From Rathayibacter sp. VKM Ac-2759 (GTDB taxonomy: Bacteria; Actinomycetota; Actinomycetes; Actinomycetales; Microbacteriaceae), in NCBI RefSeq assembly GCF_009834225.1, contig NZ_CP047176.1, forward strand, positions 1,736,001 through 1,800,000: a stretch of DNA of 64,000 bases. The letters run 5' to 3'. The position numbers and the translations under genes are program-made. Under the pieces are notes generated by a model. It was not told the DNA's origin. It worked only from the letters and a program-made list of their open reading frames with translations, and ran no database searches. Below, piece after piece: positions 1 through 7,314 of the stretch. Positions within the stretch are counted from its first letter, which is position 1. Every line of letters starts with the position of its first letter.

Positions 1-73
1 CCGCGATCGCCGGCACGGAGGTGGCGATCGCCCAGGCGAGGGCGCCGGAGACGGCGTGCGAGCGGCCCATCAT
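1..73 (-). CDS. N-terminal fragment of a YdjM-like inner-membrane metal-dependent hydrolase
   Basis: Only the first 24 codons lie in the window; the gene continues past the left edge. The minus strand reads MMGRSHAVSGALAWAIATS, which resembles the start of the LexA-regulated YdjM family of membrane-bound metal-dependent hydrolases (MMGRTHALTGAL-type start with an early metal-ligand His). A GGAGGT ribosome binding site lies 10 bases upstream of the first of two tandem ATG codons, which supports this start. The family is poorly characterised, and too little is present to judge integrity. Confidence 0.6.
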   Translation of the reverse strand, partial: MMGRSHAVSGALAWAIATSVPAIA

Positions 74-103
74 CGCGGGGTCGACCTCCGGGGGCACGAG
101 AAA

Positions 104-126
104 ACCCCCGGCGGGAGGCCGGGGGT
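104..126 (-). terminator. Intrinsic terminator of the tRNA-Val(CAC) gene
   Basis: A 9-bp perfect stem (ACCCCCGGC with GCCGGGGGT) closes a 5-base loop. On the minus strand it is followed by a short T run at 101-103. It lies just downstream of the minus-strand tRNA. Confidence 0.8.
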
Positions 127-131
127 GAGGG

Positions 132-204
132 TGGGCGATACCGGACTCGAACCGATGACCTCTTCCGTGTGAAGGAAGCGCGCTACCAACTGCGCCAATC
201 GCCC
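132..204 (-). tRNA. tRNA-Val (anticodon CAC)
   Basis: On the minus strand a 73-base cloverleaf runs from GGGCGATT to ATCGCCC plus discriminator A. The 7-bp acceptor stem is perfect, the T loop reads GGTTCGAGTC, and the anticodon stem CTTCC/GGAAG encloses TTCACAC, giving anticodon CAC. The 3' end is followed by CCC, so CCA is not encoded. It is transcribed away from the three plus-strand tRNAs. Confidence 0.95.
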
Positions 205-369
205 AGGAGGCCGTCTTGTGGACGACCCGAGTAAGGATCGTAGCGGATCCGCCGGGGCGCGATGCACCACTCCGGGGCACCACGCCCGGGTGAACGGGAT
301 GTGTCGGGCGGGTTTCGCGCGGAAAGACGGGGAAGGCGCCACCGCGGCCGAGATCGGCGCGCGCTCGAT

Positions 370-399
370 TTGGATTCTCGTGCGGCCGTCGGATACAGT
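370..399 (+). promoter_or_regulatory. Candidate promoter for the tRNA Gly-Cys-Val cluster
   Basis: TTGGAT at 370-375 and TACAGT at 394-399 are separated by 18 bases, each matching 4 of 6 consensus positions. This would start a transcript about 110 bases before tRNA-Gly. It is inference from motif spacing only. Confidence 0.35.
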
Positions 400-436
400 C
401 TTCTAGGTCGAGCCGGGGAGCGAAAGCGCCGGGTGA

Positions 437-468
437 GACAGGCAAGAAGCAAGACAGGCAAGAAGCAA
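437..468 (+). repeat. Two exact tandem copies of a 16-base unit
   Basis: GACAGGCAAGAAGCAA occurs at 437-452 and again at 453-468. A degenerate purine-rich continuation (CCAGCAAGA, CCAGCAAGA) follows up to about 509, between the candidate promoter and tRNA-Gly. No function can be assigned. Confidence 0.8.
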
Positions 469-515
469 GACCGGCGAAGTGCACGACAAACCAGCAAGAC
501 CAGCAAGACCTCCAT

Positions 516-587
516 GCGGATGTGGCGCAGCGGTAGCGCATCACCTTGCCAAGGTGAGGGTCGCGAGTTCGAATCTCGTCATCCGCT
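516..587 (+). tRNA. tRNA-Gly (anticodon GCC)
   Basis: A 72-base cloverleaf begins GCGGATG and ends CATCCGC with discriminator T, as is usual for tRNA-Gly. The anticodon stem CACC/GGTG encloses TTGCCAA, giving GCC. The T arm reads CGAGTTCGAATCTCG. CCA is not encoded. Confidence 0.95.
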
Positions 588-589
588 CG

Positions 590-616
590 AATACCGGCCT
601 CCGGGCCGGTATTTCT
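590..616 (+). terminator. Intrinsic terminator after tRNA-Gly
   Basis: A 10-bp perfect stem AATACCGGCC / GGCCGGTATT closes a 4-base loop (TCCG) and runs into a T-rich tail. Its position between tRNA-Gly and tRNA-Cys suggests tRNA-Gly is largely a separate transcript. Confidence 0.7.
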
Positions 617-696
617 GAAGAACAGTGGTCGGGAGCACCCCAGGGTGTCCTCCCGCCTGGTCGGCCCTCGGGCCGCCGACACCGAATCCCGTACAC

Positions 697-767
697 GGTG
701 GATTGGCCGAGAGGCGAGGCAGCGGCCTGCAAAGCCGTATACACGGGTTCGAATCCCGTATCCACCT
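697..767 (+). tRNA. tRNA-Cys (anticodon GCA)
   Basis: A 71-base cloverleaf starts GGTGGAT and ends ATCCACC with discriminator T, the cysteine identity base. The anticodon loop CTGCAAA gives GCA. The T arm is ACGGGTTCGAATCCCGT. CCA is not encoded: the acceptor is followed by TCGA, as for tRNA-Gly. Confidence 0.95.
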
Positions 768-805
768 CGATCGTTCACCGAGCGAGGCGCTCTTCACGGA
801 GCAAC

Positions 806-877
806 GGGCGATTGGCGCAGCGGTAGCGCGCTTCCCTGACACGGAAGAGGTCACTGGTTCGATCCCAGTATCGCCCA
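806..877 (+). tRNA. tRNA-Val (anticodon GAC)
   Basis: The acceptor stem GGGCGAT/ATCGCCC is the same as in the minus-strand tRNA-Val(CAC), with discriminator A at 877. The anticodon stem CTTCC/GGAAG encloses CTGACAC, giving GAC. Unlike the other three tRNAs here, CCA is encoded directly at 878-880. It sits 38 bases after tRNA-Cys, probably on the same transcript. Confidence 0.95.
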
Positions 878-883
878 CCACCA

Positions 884-914
884 GAACCCCCGGCCCCCGC
901 GGCCGGGGGTTCTC
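884..914 (+). terminator. Intrinsic terminator of the tRNA cluster
   Basis: A 12-bp perfect stem GAACCCCCGGCC / GGCCGGGGGTTC closes a 5-base loop, followed by a CTC/T tail. It starts 4 bases after the encoded CCA of tRNA-Val(GAC). Its core resembles the terminator at 104-126. Confidence 0.85.
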
Positions 915-1013
915 TCGTTCCCGGAGGTCCCCGACCGAGGAGTGGCGGGAGCCGGCTGCTCCGGCGACGGCGCCCCTTCTGCCCGGTTCCGCGCGAGCCG
1001 ACCGGGTAACGAC

Positions 1014-1019
1014 TACTCT
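1014..1019 (+). promoter_or_regulatory. -10 hexamer TACTCT for a leaderless acetyltransferase mRNA
   Basis: TACTCT ends 7 bases before the ATG at 1027, which would place the transcript start at or next to the start codon. No ribosome binding site is visible. The same geometry recurs at several genes in this window. Confidence 0.45.
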
Positions 1020-1026
1020 CGTCGCG

Positions 1027-1641
1027 ATGACCGCCCCGATCGCACTCGACGACTCCACCTGGCTCCGGCTGATCGCCCGCGAGGACGGTCCCGCGCTCGC
1101 GAGCGCCTACCGTCGCAACCGCCGGCACCTCGAGCCCTGGGAGCCCGTGCGCTCGGTGCGCTTCTTCGAGGCGGGCGGACAGACCGACGCCATCGCCGAC
1201 GTCCTCTTCGCTCACCGGGCCGGCAGTGTGCTGCCGCTGGTGCTCGAGCGCGGCGGCGAGATCGTCGGACGCCTCACGCTGTCGAACGTGGTCCGCGGCG
1301 CCTTCGACAGCGCCGACCTCGGCTACTGGCTCGACGCGTCCCTCCAGGGCCGCGGGCTGATGACGCGGGCCGTCGGGGAGACGCTCCGGATCGCGAGGGA
1401 CGAGCTGCGGCTGCACCGCGTGCAGGCCGGGACGCTCCTGCACAACCGCGGATCGCAGACGGTGCTCGAGCACAACGGGTTCGAGCGGATCGGTATCGCC
1501 CGCCGGTACCTCCGGATCGCCGGCGAGTGGCAGGACCACGTGCTGTTCCAGGTGCTCCTCGAGGGCGAGCAGCGACTCGACCCGCCGCATCCGGCGAGCG
1601 ACGATCCGGGCATCAGCCCCGCCAGGGGTCGGCTCGTCTAG
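1027..1641 (+). CDS. GNAT-family N-acetyltransferase (RimJ/RimL-like)
   Basis: The 204-residue protein has the GNAT fold seen in RimJ/RimL-type enzymes that acetylate protein N-termini or small amines using acetyl-CoA. Seen: an N-terminal region around EPWEPV (about 36-41), the strand IVGRLTLSNV (79-88), the acetyl-CoA loop LQGRGLM (about 106-112) and the late motif HNRGSQTVLEHNGF (about 138-151), where the Asn and GF are typical. The ATG at 1027 is chosen because upstream in-frame sequence runs through tRNA-Val and its terminator. It is monocistronic and about 50 bases ahead of the folP2-like gene. The substrate is not predictable. Confidence 0.85.
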   Translation: MTAPIALDDSTWLRLIAREDGPALASAYRRNRRHLEPWEPVRSVRFFEAGGQTDAIADVLFAHRAGSVLPLVLERGGEIVGRLTLSNVVRGAFDSADLGYWLDASLQGRGLMTRAVGETLRIARDELRLHRVQAGTLLHNRGSQTVLEHNGFERIGIARRYLRIAGEWQDHVLFQVLLEGEQRLDPPHPASDDPGISPARGRLV

Positions 1642-1696
1642 GGTGGGCGGCGCCGACGACCGATCGGCACGGGGATCCCGAGAGGACGACTGGACG

Positions 1697-2569
1697 ATGA
1701 CGCGCATCATCGGCGCACGCGAGTTCGACTTCGAGCGCGAGGTCGCCGTGATGGCGGTGGTGAACCGCACTCCCGACTCGTTCTACGACAGGGGGTCGAC
1801 GTTCGCGCTCGACCGGGCGGTCGACGCCGCCGTGCGGGCCGCCGAGCTCGGGGCCGACTGGGTCGACATCGGCGGAGTGCCGTTCGGCCGGGGACCGGCG
1901 GTGTCGCTGCAGGAGGAGATCGACCGGGTCGTGCCCGTGGTCGCGGGCATCCGCGAGCGGAGCGACGTGGTGATCTCGGTCGACACGACCCGCTCCGAGG
2001 TGGCCCGAGCGAGCATCGACGAGGGCGCCTGCGTCGTCAACGACACCAGCGGGCTGCACGATCCGCGGATGCTCGAGGTCGTCGCCTCCTCGGCGGCTCA
2101 GCTGGTCGTCACGCACAGCATGGGCGCGCCGCGGAGCGAGCCGACCCGGCCGGAGTACGACGACGTCGTCGCGACGGTGGTCGCCTTCCTCCGGGACCGC
2201 GTGGAGCGCGCGCTGGCCGCGGGAGTGCCCCCGGAGCGGATCATCGTGGACCCCGGGCACGACCTGAACAAGAACACCCTGCACACCCTGGAGCTGACCC
2301 GCCGGCTCGGCGAGGTGGCGGCGCTGGGGTACCCGGTGCTGGCGGCGGTGTCGAACAAGGACTTCATCGGCGAGACGCTCGACCGGCCGCAGGGGGAGCG
2401 GCTCGAGGGCTCCCTCGCGGCCGCGGTGATCTGCATTCTGAACGGGGCGCGGATCGTGCGGATGCACGACGTGCGGCAGGCGGTCGACGCGGTGCGGCTG
2501 ACGGAGGCCGTGCTCGGCTGGCGCGCGCCGGCCTACCTGCGGCACAACATCGAGGAGGCGGGCGCGTGA
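1697..2569 (+). CDS. folP2: Dihydropteroate synthase-like protein of the FolP2 type
   Basis: The protein of about 290 residues is a pterin-binding TIM barrel. It keeps NRTPDSF (23-29), SVDTTRSEVA (93-102) and NDTSG (about 114-118). The canonical DPGIGFGK is replaced by DPGHDLNK, the SRK-type sulfonamide-site loop reads SNKDFIG, and the end motif is RMHDV. These substitutions match the FolP2 paralogue of mycobacteria and corynebacteria, which I recall as lacking normal dihydropteroate synthase activity, rather than FolP1 of the folate operon. The ATG at 1697 follows a GAGGACGA purine tract. The stop overlaps the GTG of the next gene by 4 bases, so the two are probably translationally coupled. 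The true reaction is unknown. Confidence 0.8.
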   Translation: MTRIIGAREFDFEREVAVMAVVNRTPDSFYDRGSTFALDRAVDAAVRAAELGADWVDIGGVPFGRGPAVSLQEEIDRVVPVVAGIRERSDVVISVDTTRSEVARASIDEGACVVNDTSGLHDPRMLEVVASSAAQLVVTHSMGAPRSEPTRPEYDDVVATVVAFLRDRVERALAAGVPPERIIVDPGHDLNKNTLHTLELTRRLGEVAALGYPVLAAVSNKDFIGETLDRPQGERLEGSLAAAVICILNGARIVRMHDVRQAVDAVRLTEAVLGWRAPAYLRHNIEEAGA

Positions 2570-3312
2570 GCGCGGCGATCGACCTCCTGCACCCCTCTGC
2601 GGGCGCGGACCTCGACGACGACGCGCTGCTCGCGCTGTACTCCCGGGAGGCGGCCGAGCGGTGGCTCCGCGTGAACTTCGTCTCGAGCATCGACGGAGCG
2701 GTGACGCACGACGGAGTGTCGGGCGCCCTCGGAGGCGAGGCCGACCTGCGCGTCTTCGATCTGCTGCGCCGGCTGGCCGATGTGGTCCTGGTGGCCGCGG
2801 GCACGGTGCGCGCGGAGGGCTACGGCCCGATGGTGCTGGGCGAGGAGGCCGCGACCGCACGCGCGGCGGCGGGGCTGCCTCCGCACCCGGTCTTCGCGAT
2901 CGTCTCCGGCTCGCTCGAGCTCGACGCGGGGTCGCGGATCTTCACCGAGGCGCCGGTGCGGCCGGTGGTGGTGACCACGGGGCGCTCACCCGTGGGCCGG
3001 CGCGACCGGCTCGCGGAGGTCGCCGAGGTGCTCGTCTGCGGCGAGGACGCGCTGGACGCCCCGCGGATGCGCGACGCCCTGGCCGAGCGCGGGCTGGCCC
3101 GGATCCACTGCGAGGGCGGACCGGCGCTGCTCGGCGCGCTGCTGGCGGACGACGCGGTGGACGAGCTCGACCTGACGCTGAGCCCGACGCTCGAGTCGGG
3201 CGACGCCGGCCGCATCGCGCGCGGGGCGCTGCCGGGTGCCCGGGATCAGCGGCTGGCGCACGTGCTCGCCTCCGGCGACACCCTTCTGCTGCGCTACCTC
3301 CGGCGCCGCTGA
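2566..3312 (+). CDS. RibD C-terminal domain (pyrimidine reductase / DHFR-like) protein
   Basis: This 248-residue NADPH-dependent reductase resembles the C-terminal half of RibD and the stand-alone mycobacterial Rv2671, reported to have dihydrofolate reductase activity. Seen: the N-terminal substrate motif NFVSSIDGAVT (about 37-47), VLVAAGTVRAEGYGP (about 74-88), and the nucleotide loop CEGGPALLGALL (about 183-194). There is no deaminase domain, so it cannot be a complete bifunctional RibD. The GTG start overlaps the FolP2-like stop codon. The pairing suggests a shared pterin or flavin-related role, which is inference. Confidence 0.75.
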   Translation: MSAAIDLLHPSAGADLDDDALLALYSREAAERWLRVNFVSSIDGAVTHDGVSGALGGEADLRVFDLLRRLADVVLVAAGTVRAEGYGPMVLGEEAATARAAAGLPPHPVFAIVSGSLELDAGSRIFTEAPVRPVVVTTGRSPVGRRDRLAEVAEVLVCGEDALDAPRMRDALAERGLARIHCEGGPALLGALLADDAVDELDLTLSPTLESGDAGRIARGALPGARDQRLAHVLASGDTLLLRYLRRR

Positions 3313-3330
3313 CCCGCGCCCGCCGACGGG

Positions 3331-3397
3331 CTCCGCGAGATGCCACTCCGGTACGCCCCGCACGGCGTGCGGCGTACCGGAGTGGCATCTCGCGGAG
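3331..3397. repeat. 27-bp perfect inverted repeat (hairpin) between convergent genes
   Basis: Positions 3331-3357 are exactly complementary to 3371-3397. Inside, GCAC/GTGC closes a 3-base loop with a 2-base bulge. It fills the gap between the convergent reductase and lactate dehydrogenase genes, so it may act as a bidirectional terminator although no T run follows. The core GAGATGCCACTCC and the length suggest a dispersed intergenic repeat, which needs a genome search. Confidence 0.85.
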
Positions 3398-3401
3398 GGG
3401 A

Positions 3402-4658
3402 TCAGAGGGTCAGCTGAGGGGAGAGGGCGCGCGGGGCCAGGCGCTGGAGCTGGGTGACGTGCTCGGGGGTCAGCTCCTCGAGCGAGGTGACGCCCAGGAG
3501 GCGCATCGTGCGGGTGATCTGCTCGGAGAGGATCTCGATCATCCGGTTGACGCCCGCCTCGCCGCCGGCCATCAGGCCGTAGAGGTACGCGCGGCCGACG
3601 AGCGTGAACCGGGCGCCGTGCGCGATCGCGGCGACGATGTCGGCTCCCGACATGATGCCGGTGTCGAGGTGGACCTCCATGCCCGACGAGCCGACCTCGC
3701 GGACCACCTCCGGGAGCAGGTGGAACGGGATCGGGGCGCGGTCGAGCTGGCGGCCGCCGTGGTTCGAGAGCACGATACCGTCGATGCCCAGCTCGGCGAC
3801 GCGGCGGGCGTCGTCCACCGTCTGGATGCCCTTGACGACGACCTTCCCGGGCCACTGGTCGCGGATCCAGGCCAGGTCGTCGAAGCCGACCGTCGGGTCG
3901 AACATGGTGTCGAGCAGCTCGCCGACGGTCCCCGACCAGCGGTCGAGGGAGGCGAACGAGAGCGGCTCGGTGGTGAGGAAGTCGATCCACCACCAGGGGC
4001 GCGGCAGAGCGTTGACGACGGTGCCGCGGGTCAGCTGCGGGGGGATGGAGAAGCCGTTGCGCTTGTCGCGGAGGCGCGCGCCGGCGACGGGGACGTCGAC
4101 GGTGACCAGCAGGGTGTCGTAGCCGGAGGCGGCGGCACGGTCGACGAGCGCCATCGAGCGGTCGCGGTCCTTCCACATGTAGAGCTGGAACCAGTTGCGG
4201 CCGTGCGGATTCGCCGCCTTCACATCCTCGATGGCGGTCGTGCCCATCGTGGAGAGGGAGAACGGGATGCCCCACTTGGCGGCGTTCCGGGCTCCGGCGA
4301 TCTCGCCCTCCGTCTGCATCATCCGGGTGAAGCCGGTCGGGGCGATGCCGAAGGGGAGTGACACGGGGGCGCCGAGGACGTCCCAGCCGGTGCGCACCTG
4401 GGACACGTCGCGCAGCACCGCCGGGTTGAACTGGATGTCCTCGAAGGCCTGGCGGGCGCGACCGAGCGAGATCTCCGCCTCCGCGGCCCCCTCCGTGTAG
4501 TCGAAGGCGGCCTTCGGCGTGCGGCGCCGGGCGATGCGCTGGAGGTCGTAGACGGTCAGCGCCTTGTCGAGCCGGGCCTTCTTGAGATCGAGCTCGGGCG
4601 TCTTGAACTGCATCAGGGGCGCGAGATCGCGCACCTTCGGGATTCGGCGGTCGACCAT
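3402..4658 (-). CDS. lldD: FMN-dependent L-lactate dehydrogenase (quinone), LldD
   Basis: The 418-residue protein belongs to the FMN alpha-hydroxy acid dehydrogenases, which oxidise L-lactate to pyruvate and pass electrons to the membrane quinone pool. Seen: the FMN loop [13 protein letters not shown] (102-114), QLYMWKDR (158-165), the FMN-contacting Lys in VVVKG (273-277), and the catalytic His/Arg motif SNHGGRQLD (298-306). The length of about 400 fits actinobacterial LldD rather than the shorter lactate oxidases. It lies 2 bases after the FadR-type regulator on the same strand, so the pair form a regulator-enzyme operon. Glycolate or mandelate as substrate cannot be fully excluded. Confidence 0.88.
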   Translation of the reverse strand: MVDRRIPKVRDLAPLMQFKTPELDLKKARLDKALTVYDLQRIARRRTPKAAFDYTEGAAEAEISLGRARQAFEDIQFNPAVLRDVSQVRTGWDVLGAPVSLPFGIAPTGFTRMMQTEGEIAGARNAAKWGIPFSLSTMGTTAIEDVKAANPHGRNWFQLYMWKDRDRSMALVDRAAASGYDTLLVTVDVPVAGARLRDKRNGFSIPPQLTRGTVVNALPRPWWWIDFLTTEPLSFASLDRWSGTVGELLDTMFDPTVGFDDLAWIRDQWPGKVVVKGIQTVDDARRVAELGIDGIVLSNHGGRQLDRAPIPFHLLPEVVREVGSSGMEVHLDTGIMSGADIVAAIAHGARFTLVGRAYLYGLMAGGEAGVNRMIEILSEQITRTMRLLGVTSLEELTPEHVTQLQRLAPRALSPQLTL

Positions 4659-4660
4659 GG

Positions 4661-5365
4661 TCAGTCCTTCTTCGCGGTGAGGTGGGTCTCGGCGTAGTAG
4701 CCGGAGATGTGGCGGTGGACGAGGGAGCGGGCGAGCTCGGGGTCGGCGGCGTCGATGGCGTCGACCAGGGCGCGGTGCTCGCGGCGGAGGCGGTCGCGGG
4801 TGCTCGCCCAGTCGGGCAGCGAGCGGGCCGCCTCGAGCACGTAGCTCTCGACGGCGTCGCGGAGACCCGCGGTCATCGCGGCGATCACGGCGTTGCCCGA
4901 CGCCTCTGCGAGCGAGAGGTGGAACTGCTGGTCGAGGGCGAGGAAGGCGTCGTGGTCGAGCGTCCCGGCGTCCATCGCGTCGAGGAGCTCGCGGCTGTCG
5001 TCGAGCGCGATGCCCACGGTGCGGGCGAGATCGTCGACGACGGCCGTCTCGAGCACGAGGCGGGTGCGCACCACGTCCTCGACGGCGAAGCCGCTCGCGG
5101 CGACCTGGAGGCGCAGCAGCGCGCTCATGCCGCCGGTGGGGCGCGCGACGATGACGGCGCCCGCGGTGGGCCCGGAGCCGGCTCGGGTGCGGACGAGGCC
5201 CATCACCTCGAGGACGCGGACGGCCTCGCGGACGGAGGAGCGGCCGACTCCGAGCTCGAGGGCGAGCACGCGCTCTCCGGGGAGGCGGTCGCCCGGCGAG
5301 AGGACGCCGGTGAGCAGCAGGCCCTCGACGTGCGCCAGCACGGTCTCCCAGGCGCGGTCGCTCAT
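4661..5365 (-). CDS. lldR: GntR-family (FadR subfamily) regulator of the lactate operon
   Basis: The 234-residue protein has an N-terminal winged helix-turn-helix (about 1-70, with [20 protein letters not shown] and [16 protein letters not shown]) and an all-helical FCD ligand domain (about 85-225). The FCD metal-ligand pattern includes [14 protein letters not shown] and [10 protein letters not shown]. It is predicted to repress its own operon with lldD and release on L-lactate, as known LldR proteins do. The ATG at 5365 follows a GAGGGGTGAGG tract. Two perfect palindromes at 5382-5396 and 5405-5419 directly upstream are its likely operators. Confidence 0.85.
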   Translation of the reverse strand: MSDRAWETVLAHVEGLLLTGVLSPGDRLPGERVLALELGVGRSSVREAVRVLEVMGLVRTRAGSGPTAGAVIVARPTGGMSALLRLQVAASGFAVEDVVRTRLVLETAVVDDLARTVGIALDDSRELLDAMDAGTLDHDAFLALDQQFHLSLAEASGNAVIAAMTAGLRDAVESYVLEAARSLPDWASTRDRLRREHRALVDAIDAADPELARSLVHRHISGYYAETHLTAKKD

Positions 5366-5381
5366 CCGCCTCACCCCTCTC

Positions 5382-5396
5382 TGTGGTCGGACCACA
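5382..5396. promoter_or_regulatory. FadR/LldR-type operator, proximal copy
   Basis: TGTGGTCGGACCACA is a perfect 7-bp palindrome around a central base and contains the FadR-subfamily core TGGTCNGACCA. It lies 16 bases upstream of the lldR start, just downstream of a minus-strand -10 candidate (TATCGT at 5401-5396), where bound repressor would block transcription. Confidence 0.8.
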
Positions 5397-5404
5397 CGAT
5401 ATCC

Positions 5405-5419
5405 TGTGGTCCGACCACA
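5405..5419. promoter_or_regulatory. FadR/LldR-type operator, distal copy
   Basis: TGTGGTCCGACCACA differs from the proximal site only in the central base. The two centres are 23 bases apart, about two helical turns, which allows cooperative binding by two dimers. This copy also lies in the -35 area of the divergent kinase promoter, so both directions may be controlled. Confidence 0.8.
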
Positions 5420-5434
5420 GACAAGACCGTTCGG

Positions 5435-5440
5435 TAGCCT
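5435..5440 (+). promoter_or_regulatory. -10 hexamer TAGCCT for a leaderless kinase mRNA
   Basis: TAGCCT ends 6 bases before the ATG at 5447, so transcription would begin at or beside the start codon. The distal operator sits at about -21 to -41 relative to that start. Confidence 0.45.
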
Positions 5441-5446
5441 GGCGCG

Positions 5447-6169
5447 ATGACCGGTCCGGATCTCTCGCGGCAGTGGTCCCTCGGCGACCTCGCTCTCCCT
5501 CCGATCGCGCTCGCGAGGAACGGCGGTGCCGCTCCGCGGCTCGTCTGGCGGAACCAGCTCGACGGGCTCACCTTCCGCGTGCGGGACGGCTACCTGAAGT
5601 GGAGCCCCGACTCGGCCGGCGTCGATCTCGGCCGGGAGGCGGAGCGGCTGCGCTGGCTCGAGGGCAGGATCCCGGCTCCGGTGCTGCTCGAGCACGGGCG
5701 CGGGGACGGCGGGGAGTGGCTGCTGACGCGGGCGCTGCCGGGGGAGAGCGCGGTCTCGCCGCGGTGGATCGCGGAGCCCGGGACAGCGGTGCGGGCGATC
5801 GCGGCGGGACTGCGCGCGGTGCACGCGCTGCCGGTGGCCGAGGTGCCGGCCTCGCTGCGCGGGGGCTCGTGGTTCGATCGCCGCGTCGAGCGGCTGGGCG
5901 CGCCTCCGCTGCCCGCCGACCCCGTGGTGGTGCACGGCGACGCCTGCGCGCCCAACACGCTGCTGGACGACGACGGGCACTGGAGCGGGATCGTGGACGT
6001 CGGAGACCTGGGGGTCGGCGACCGGTGGGCCGACCTCGCGATCGCGGCGATGAGCCTCCGCTGGAACTACGGCGACGGGCTCGAGCCCCTGCTGCTGGAG
6101 GAGTACGGCATCGCGCCGGACGACGAGCGCGCGGCCCGCTACCGCGCCCTGTGGGACGCGGAGTCGTGA
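5447..6169 (+). CDS. APH(3')-like aminoglycoside/small-molecule phosphotransferase
   Basis: The 240-residue protein has the choline/aminoglycoside kinase fold. Seen: the catalytic loop [13 protein letters not shown] (Asp and Asn of the HGDxxxxN motif), the metal motif [18 protein letters not shown] (DxG-type with the downstream Asp), and an N-terminal lobe with [10 protein letters not shown] carrying the ATP-binding Lys. The HGDAC..N and DRWADLA patterns are closest to APH(3') enzymes, but chromosomal homologues are common in soil actinobacteria and their substrates are usually unknown. Resistance should not be assumed. It is divergent from the lactate operon and shares its operator region. 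Confidence 0.75.
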   Translation: MTGPDLSRQWSLGDLALPPIALARNGGAAPRLVWRNQLDGLTFRVRDGYLKWSPDSAGVDLGREAERLRWLEGRIPAPVLLEHGRGDGGEWLLTRALPGESAVSPRWIAEPGTAVRAIAAGLRAVHALPVAEVPASLRGGSWFDRRVERLGAPPLPADPVVVHGDACAPNTLLDDDGHWSGIVDVGDLGVGDRWADLAIAAMSLRWNYGDGLEPLLLEEYGIAPDDERAARYRALWDAES

Positions 6170-6173
6170 GCGG

Positions 6174-7265
6174 TCAGCTCTTCGCGGCCTCGTCGTCCTG
6201 GGCCGGGGCGTCGGAGGAGCGGTTCTCGTTCGAGAGCCGGATCCACTTGCCGTCGCGGACGTCCTGCTCGTGCACGGCCTGCTTCTTCTCGCTCGCCGCG
6301 GTGTCGCGGGGCGGGAGCTGCAGGGTCTCCTCGGCCTCGATGCCGGCCTGGAGCTGACGGCCGCGCTCGAGCTCGGCGTCGAACTCGGCGCCGAAGAGCA
6401 GGGCGATGTTCGTGATCCAGATCCAGAGGAGGAAGACGATGACCGCACCCAGCGAGCCGTACGTCTTGTCGTAGTTCGAGAAGTTCGCGACGTAGAAGGC
6501 GAAGCCGACCGAGGCGATCAGCCAGATCGCGAGGGCGAGGAACGCCCCGGTGCTGATCCAGCGGAACTTCGGCTGCCGGATGTTCGGCGCGAAGTAGTAC
6601 AGGACCGCGATGATCACGACGGCGATCAGCAGGAGGACCGGCCACTTGACGATGTTCCACACCGTGAGCGCCGCCGGGCCGAGGCCCACGACATCGCCGA
6701 CGGCCGAGGCGACCGGGCCGCTCAGCACGAGCAGGAGTGCCGCGACGACGATGAGGACCACGGTGACGACGGTGACGCCGAGCATGGTGGGACGGAGCTT
6801 CCAGAAGGGGCGGCCCTCGTCGATCTCGTAGATGCGGTTCATCGCCCGGCCGAACGCGCCGACGTAGCCGGATGCGGACCAGATCGCGCCGACGATTCCG
6901 GTGATGAGGGCGAGGCCGGCGGCGGGGGAGCTGGTCAGCGACTCGATCGGGTCGCGCAGCAGGTCGACCACCTGGGCCGAGGCGAGGTTGCCCACGAGCT
7001 CGAGGACGGTGTCGGTGGTGGCCTGCGCCTGGCCGAAGACGCCGAGGACGGAGACGATCGCGAGCAGCGCCGGGAAGAGGGCGAGCACGGCGTAGTACGT
7101 GAGTGCGGCGGCGAGGTCGGTGCACTGGTCGGCGCCGAACTCGCGACCCGTCTTCTTCAGGACGTACAGCCAGGAGCGCTTGGTGATGTCGCTGACCTCG
7201 TCGGGCTTGCGCGCGTCATCGGGCTCGGGCGCGGTCTTCTCACGGGTCGTGCTCTTCTCGGCCAT
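6174..7265 (-). CDS. YihY/BrkB-family integral membrane protein
   Basis: The 363-residue protein has about six hydrophobic segments, with YYAVLALFPALLAIVSVLG (around 54-72) as the first and the family signature nearby. Charged N- and C-terminal tails flank the membrane core. YihY/BrkB proteins were once called ribonuclease BN by mistake, and their role is still unknown (envelope or transport functions are proposed). The ATG is chosen from the ORF start. A minus-strand TAGCGT at 7277-7272 lies 6 bases upstream, compatible with a leaderless mRNA. It converges with the kinase gene, leaving 4 bases between stops. Confidence 0.85.
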   Translation of the reverse strand: MAEKSTTREKTAPEPDDARKPDEVSDITKRSWLYVLKKTGREFGADQCTDLAAALTYYAVLALFPALLAIVSVLGVFGQAQATTDTVLELVGNLASAQVVDLLRDPIESLTSSPAAGLALITGIVGAIWSASGYVGAFGRAMNRIYEIDEGRPFWKLRPTMLGVTVVTVVLIVVAALLLVLSGPVASAVGDVVGLGPAALTVWNIVKWPVLLLIAVVIIAVLYYFAPNIRQPKFRWISTGAFLALAIWLIASVGFAFYVANFSNYDKTYGSLGAVIVFLLWIWITNIALLFGAEFDAELERGRQLQAGIEAEETLQLPPRDTAASEKKQAVHEQDVRDGKWIRLSNENRSSDAPAQDDEAAKS

Positions 7266-7314
7266 GCCGACACGCTATTGCCCCGGGGGCGCCGGCGGAG
7301 GGCCTTGACGGGGG

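Larger units (their letters stand above)
205..515. other. Gene-free divergent promoter region between tRNA-Val and tRNA-Gly
   Basis: No convincing protein gene is present. The stretch separates a minus-strand tRNA from the plus-strand tRNA cluster, so it should carry both promoters. On minus, TACGAT at 276-271 region is a weak -10 candidate. On plus, a promoter candidate at 370-399 and a 16-base tandem duplication at 437-468 are listed separately. Confidence 0.5.

Noticed and set aside
5447..6169. Calling the APH(3')-like gene an antibiotic resistance gene
   Set aside because: The fold and motifs fit, but chromosomal homologues with unknown substrates are common and no mobile context is present.
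4661..6448. A 595-codon minus-strand reading frame joined to the FadR-type regulator
   Set aside because: Only the last 234 codons match the family. The rest is antisense to the kinase gene and crosses the operators.
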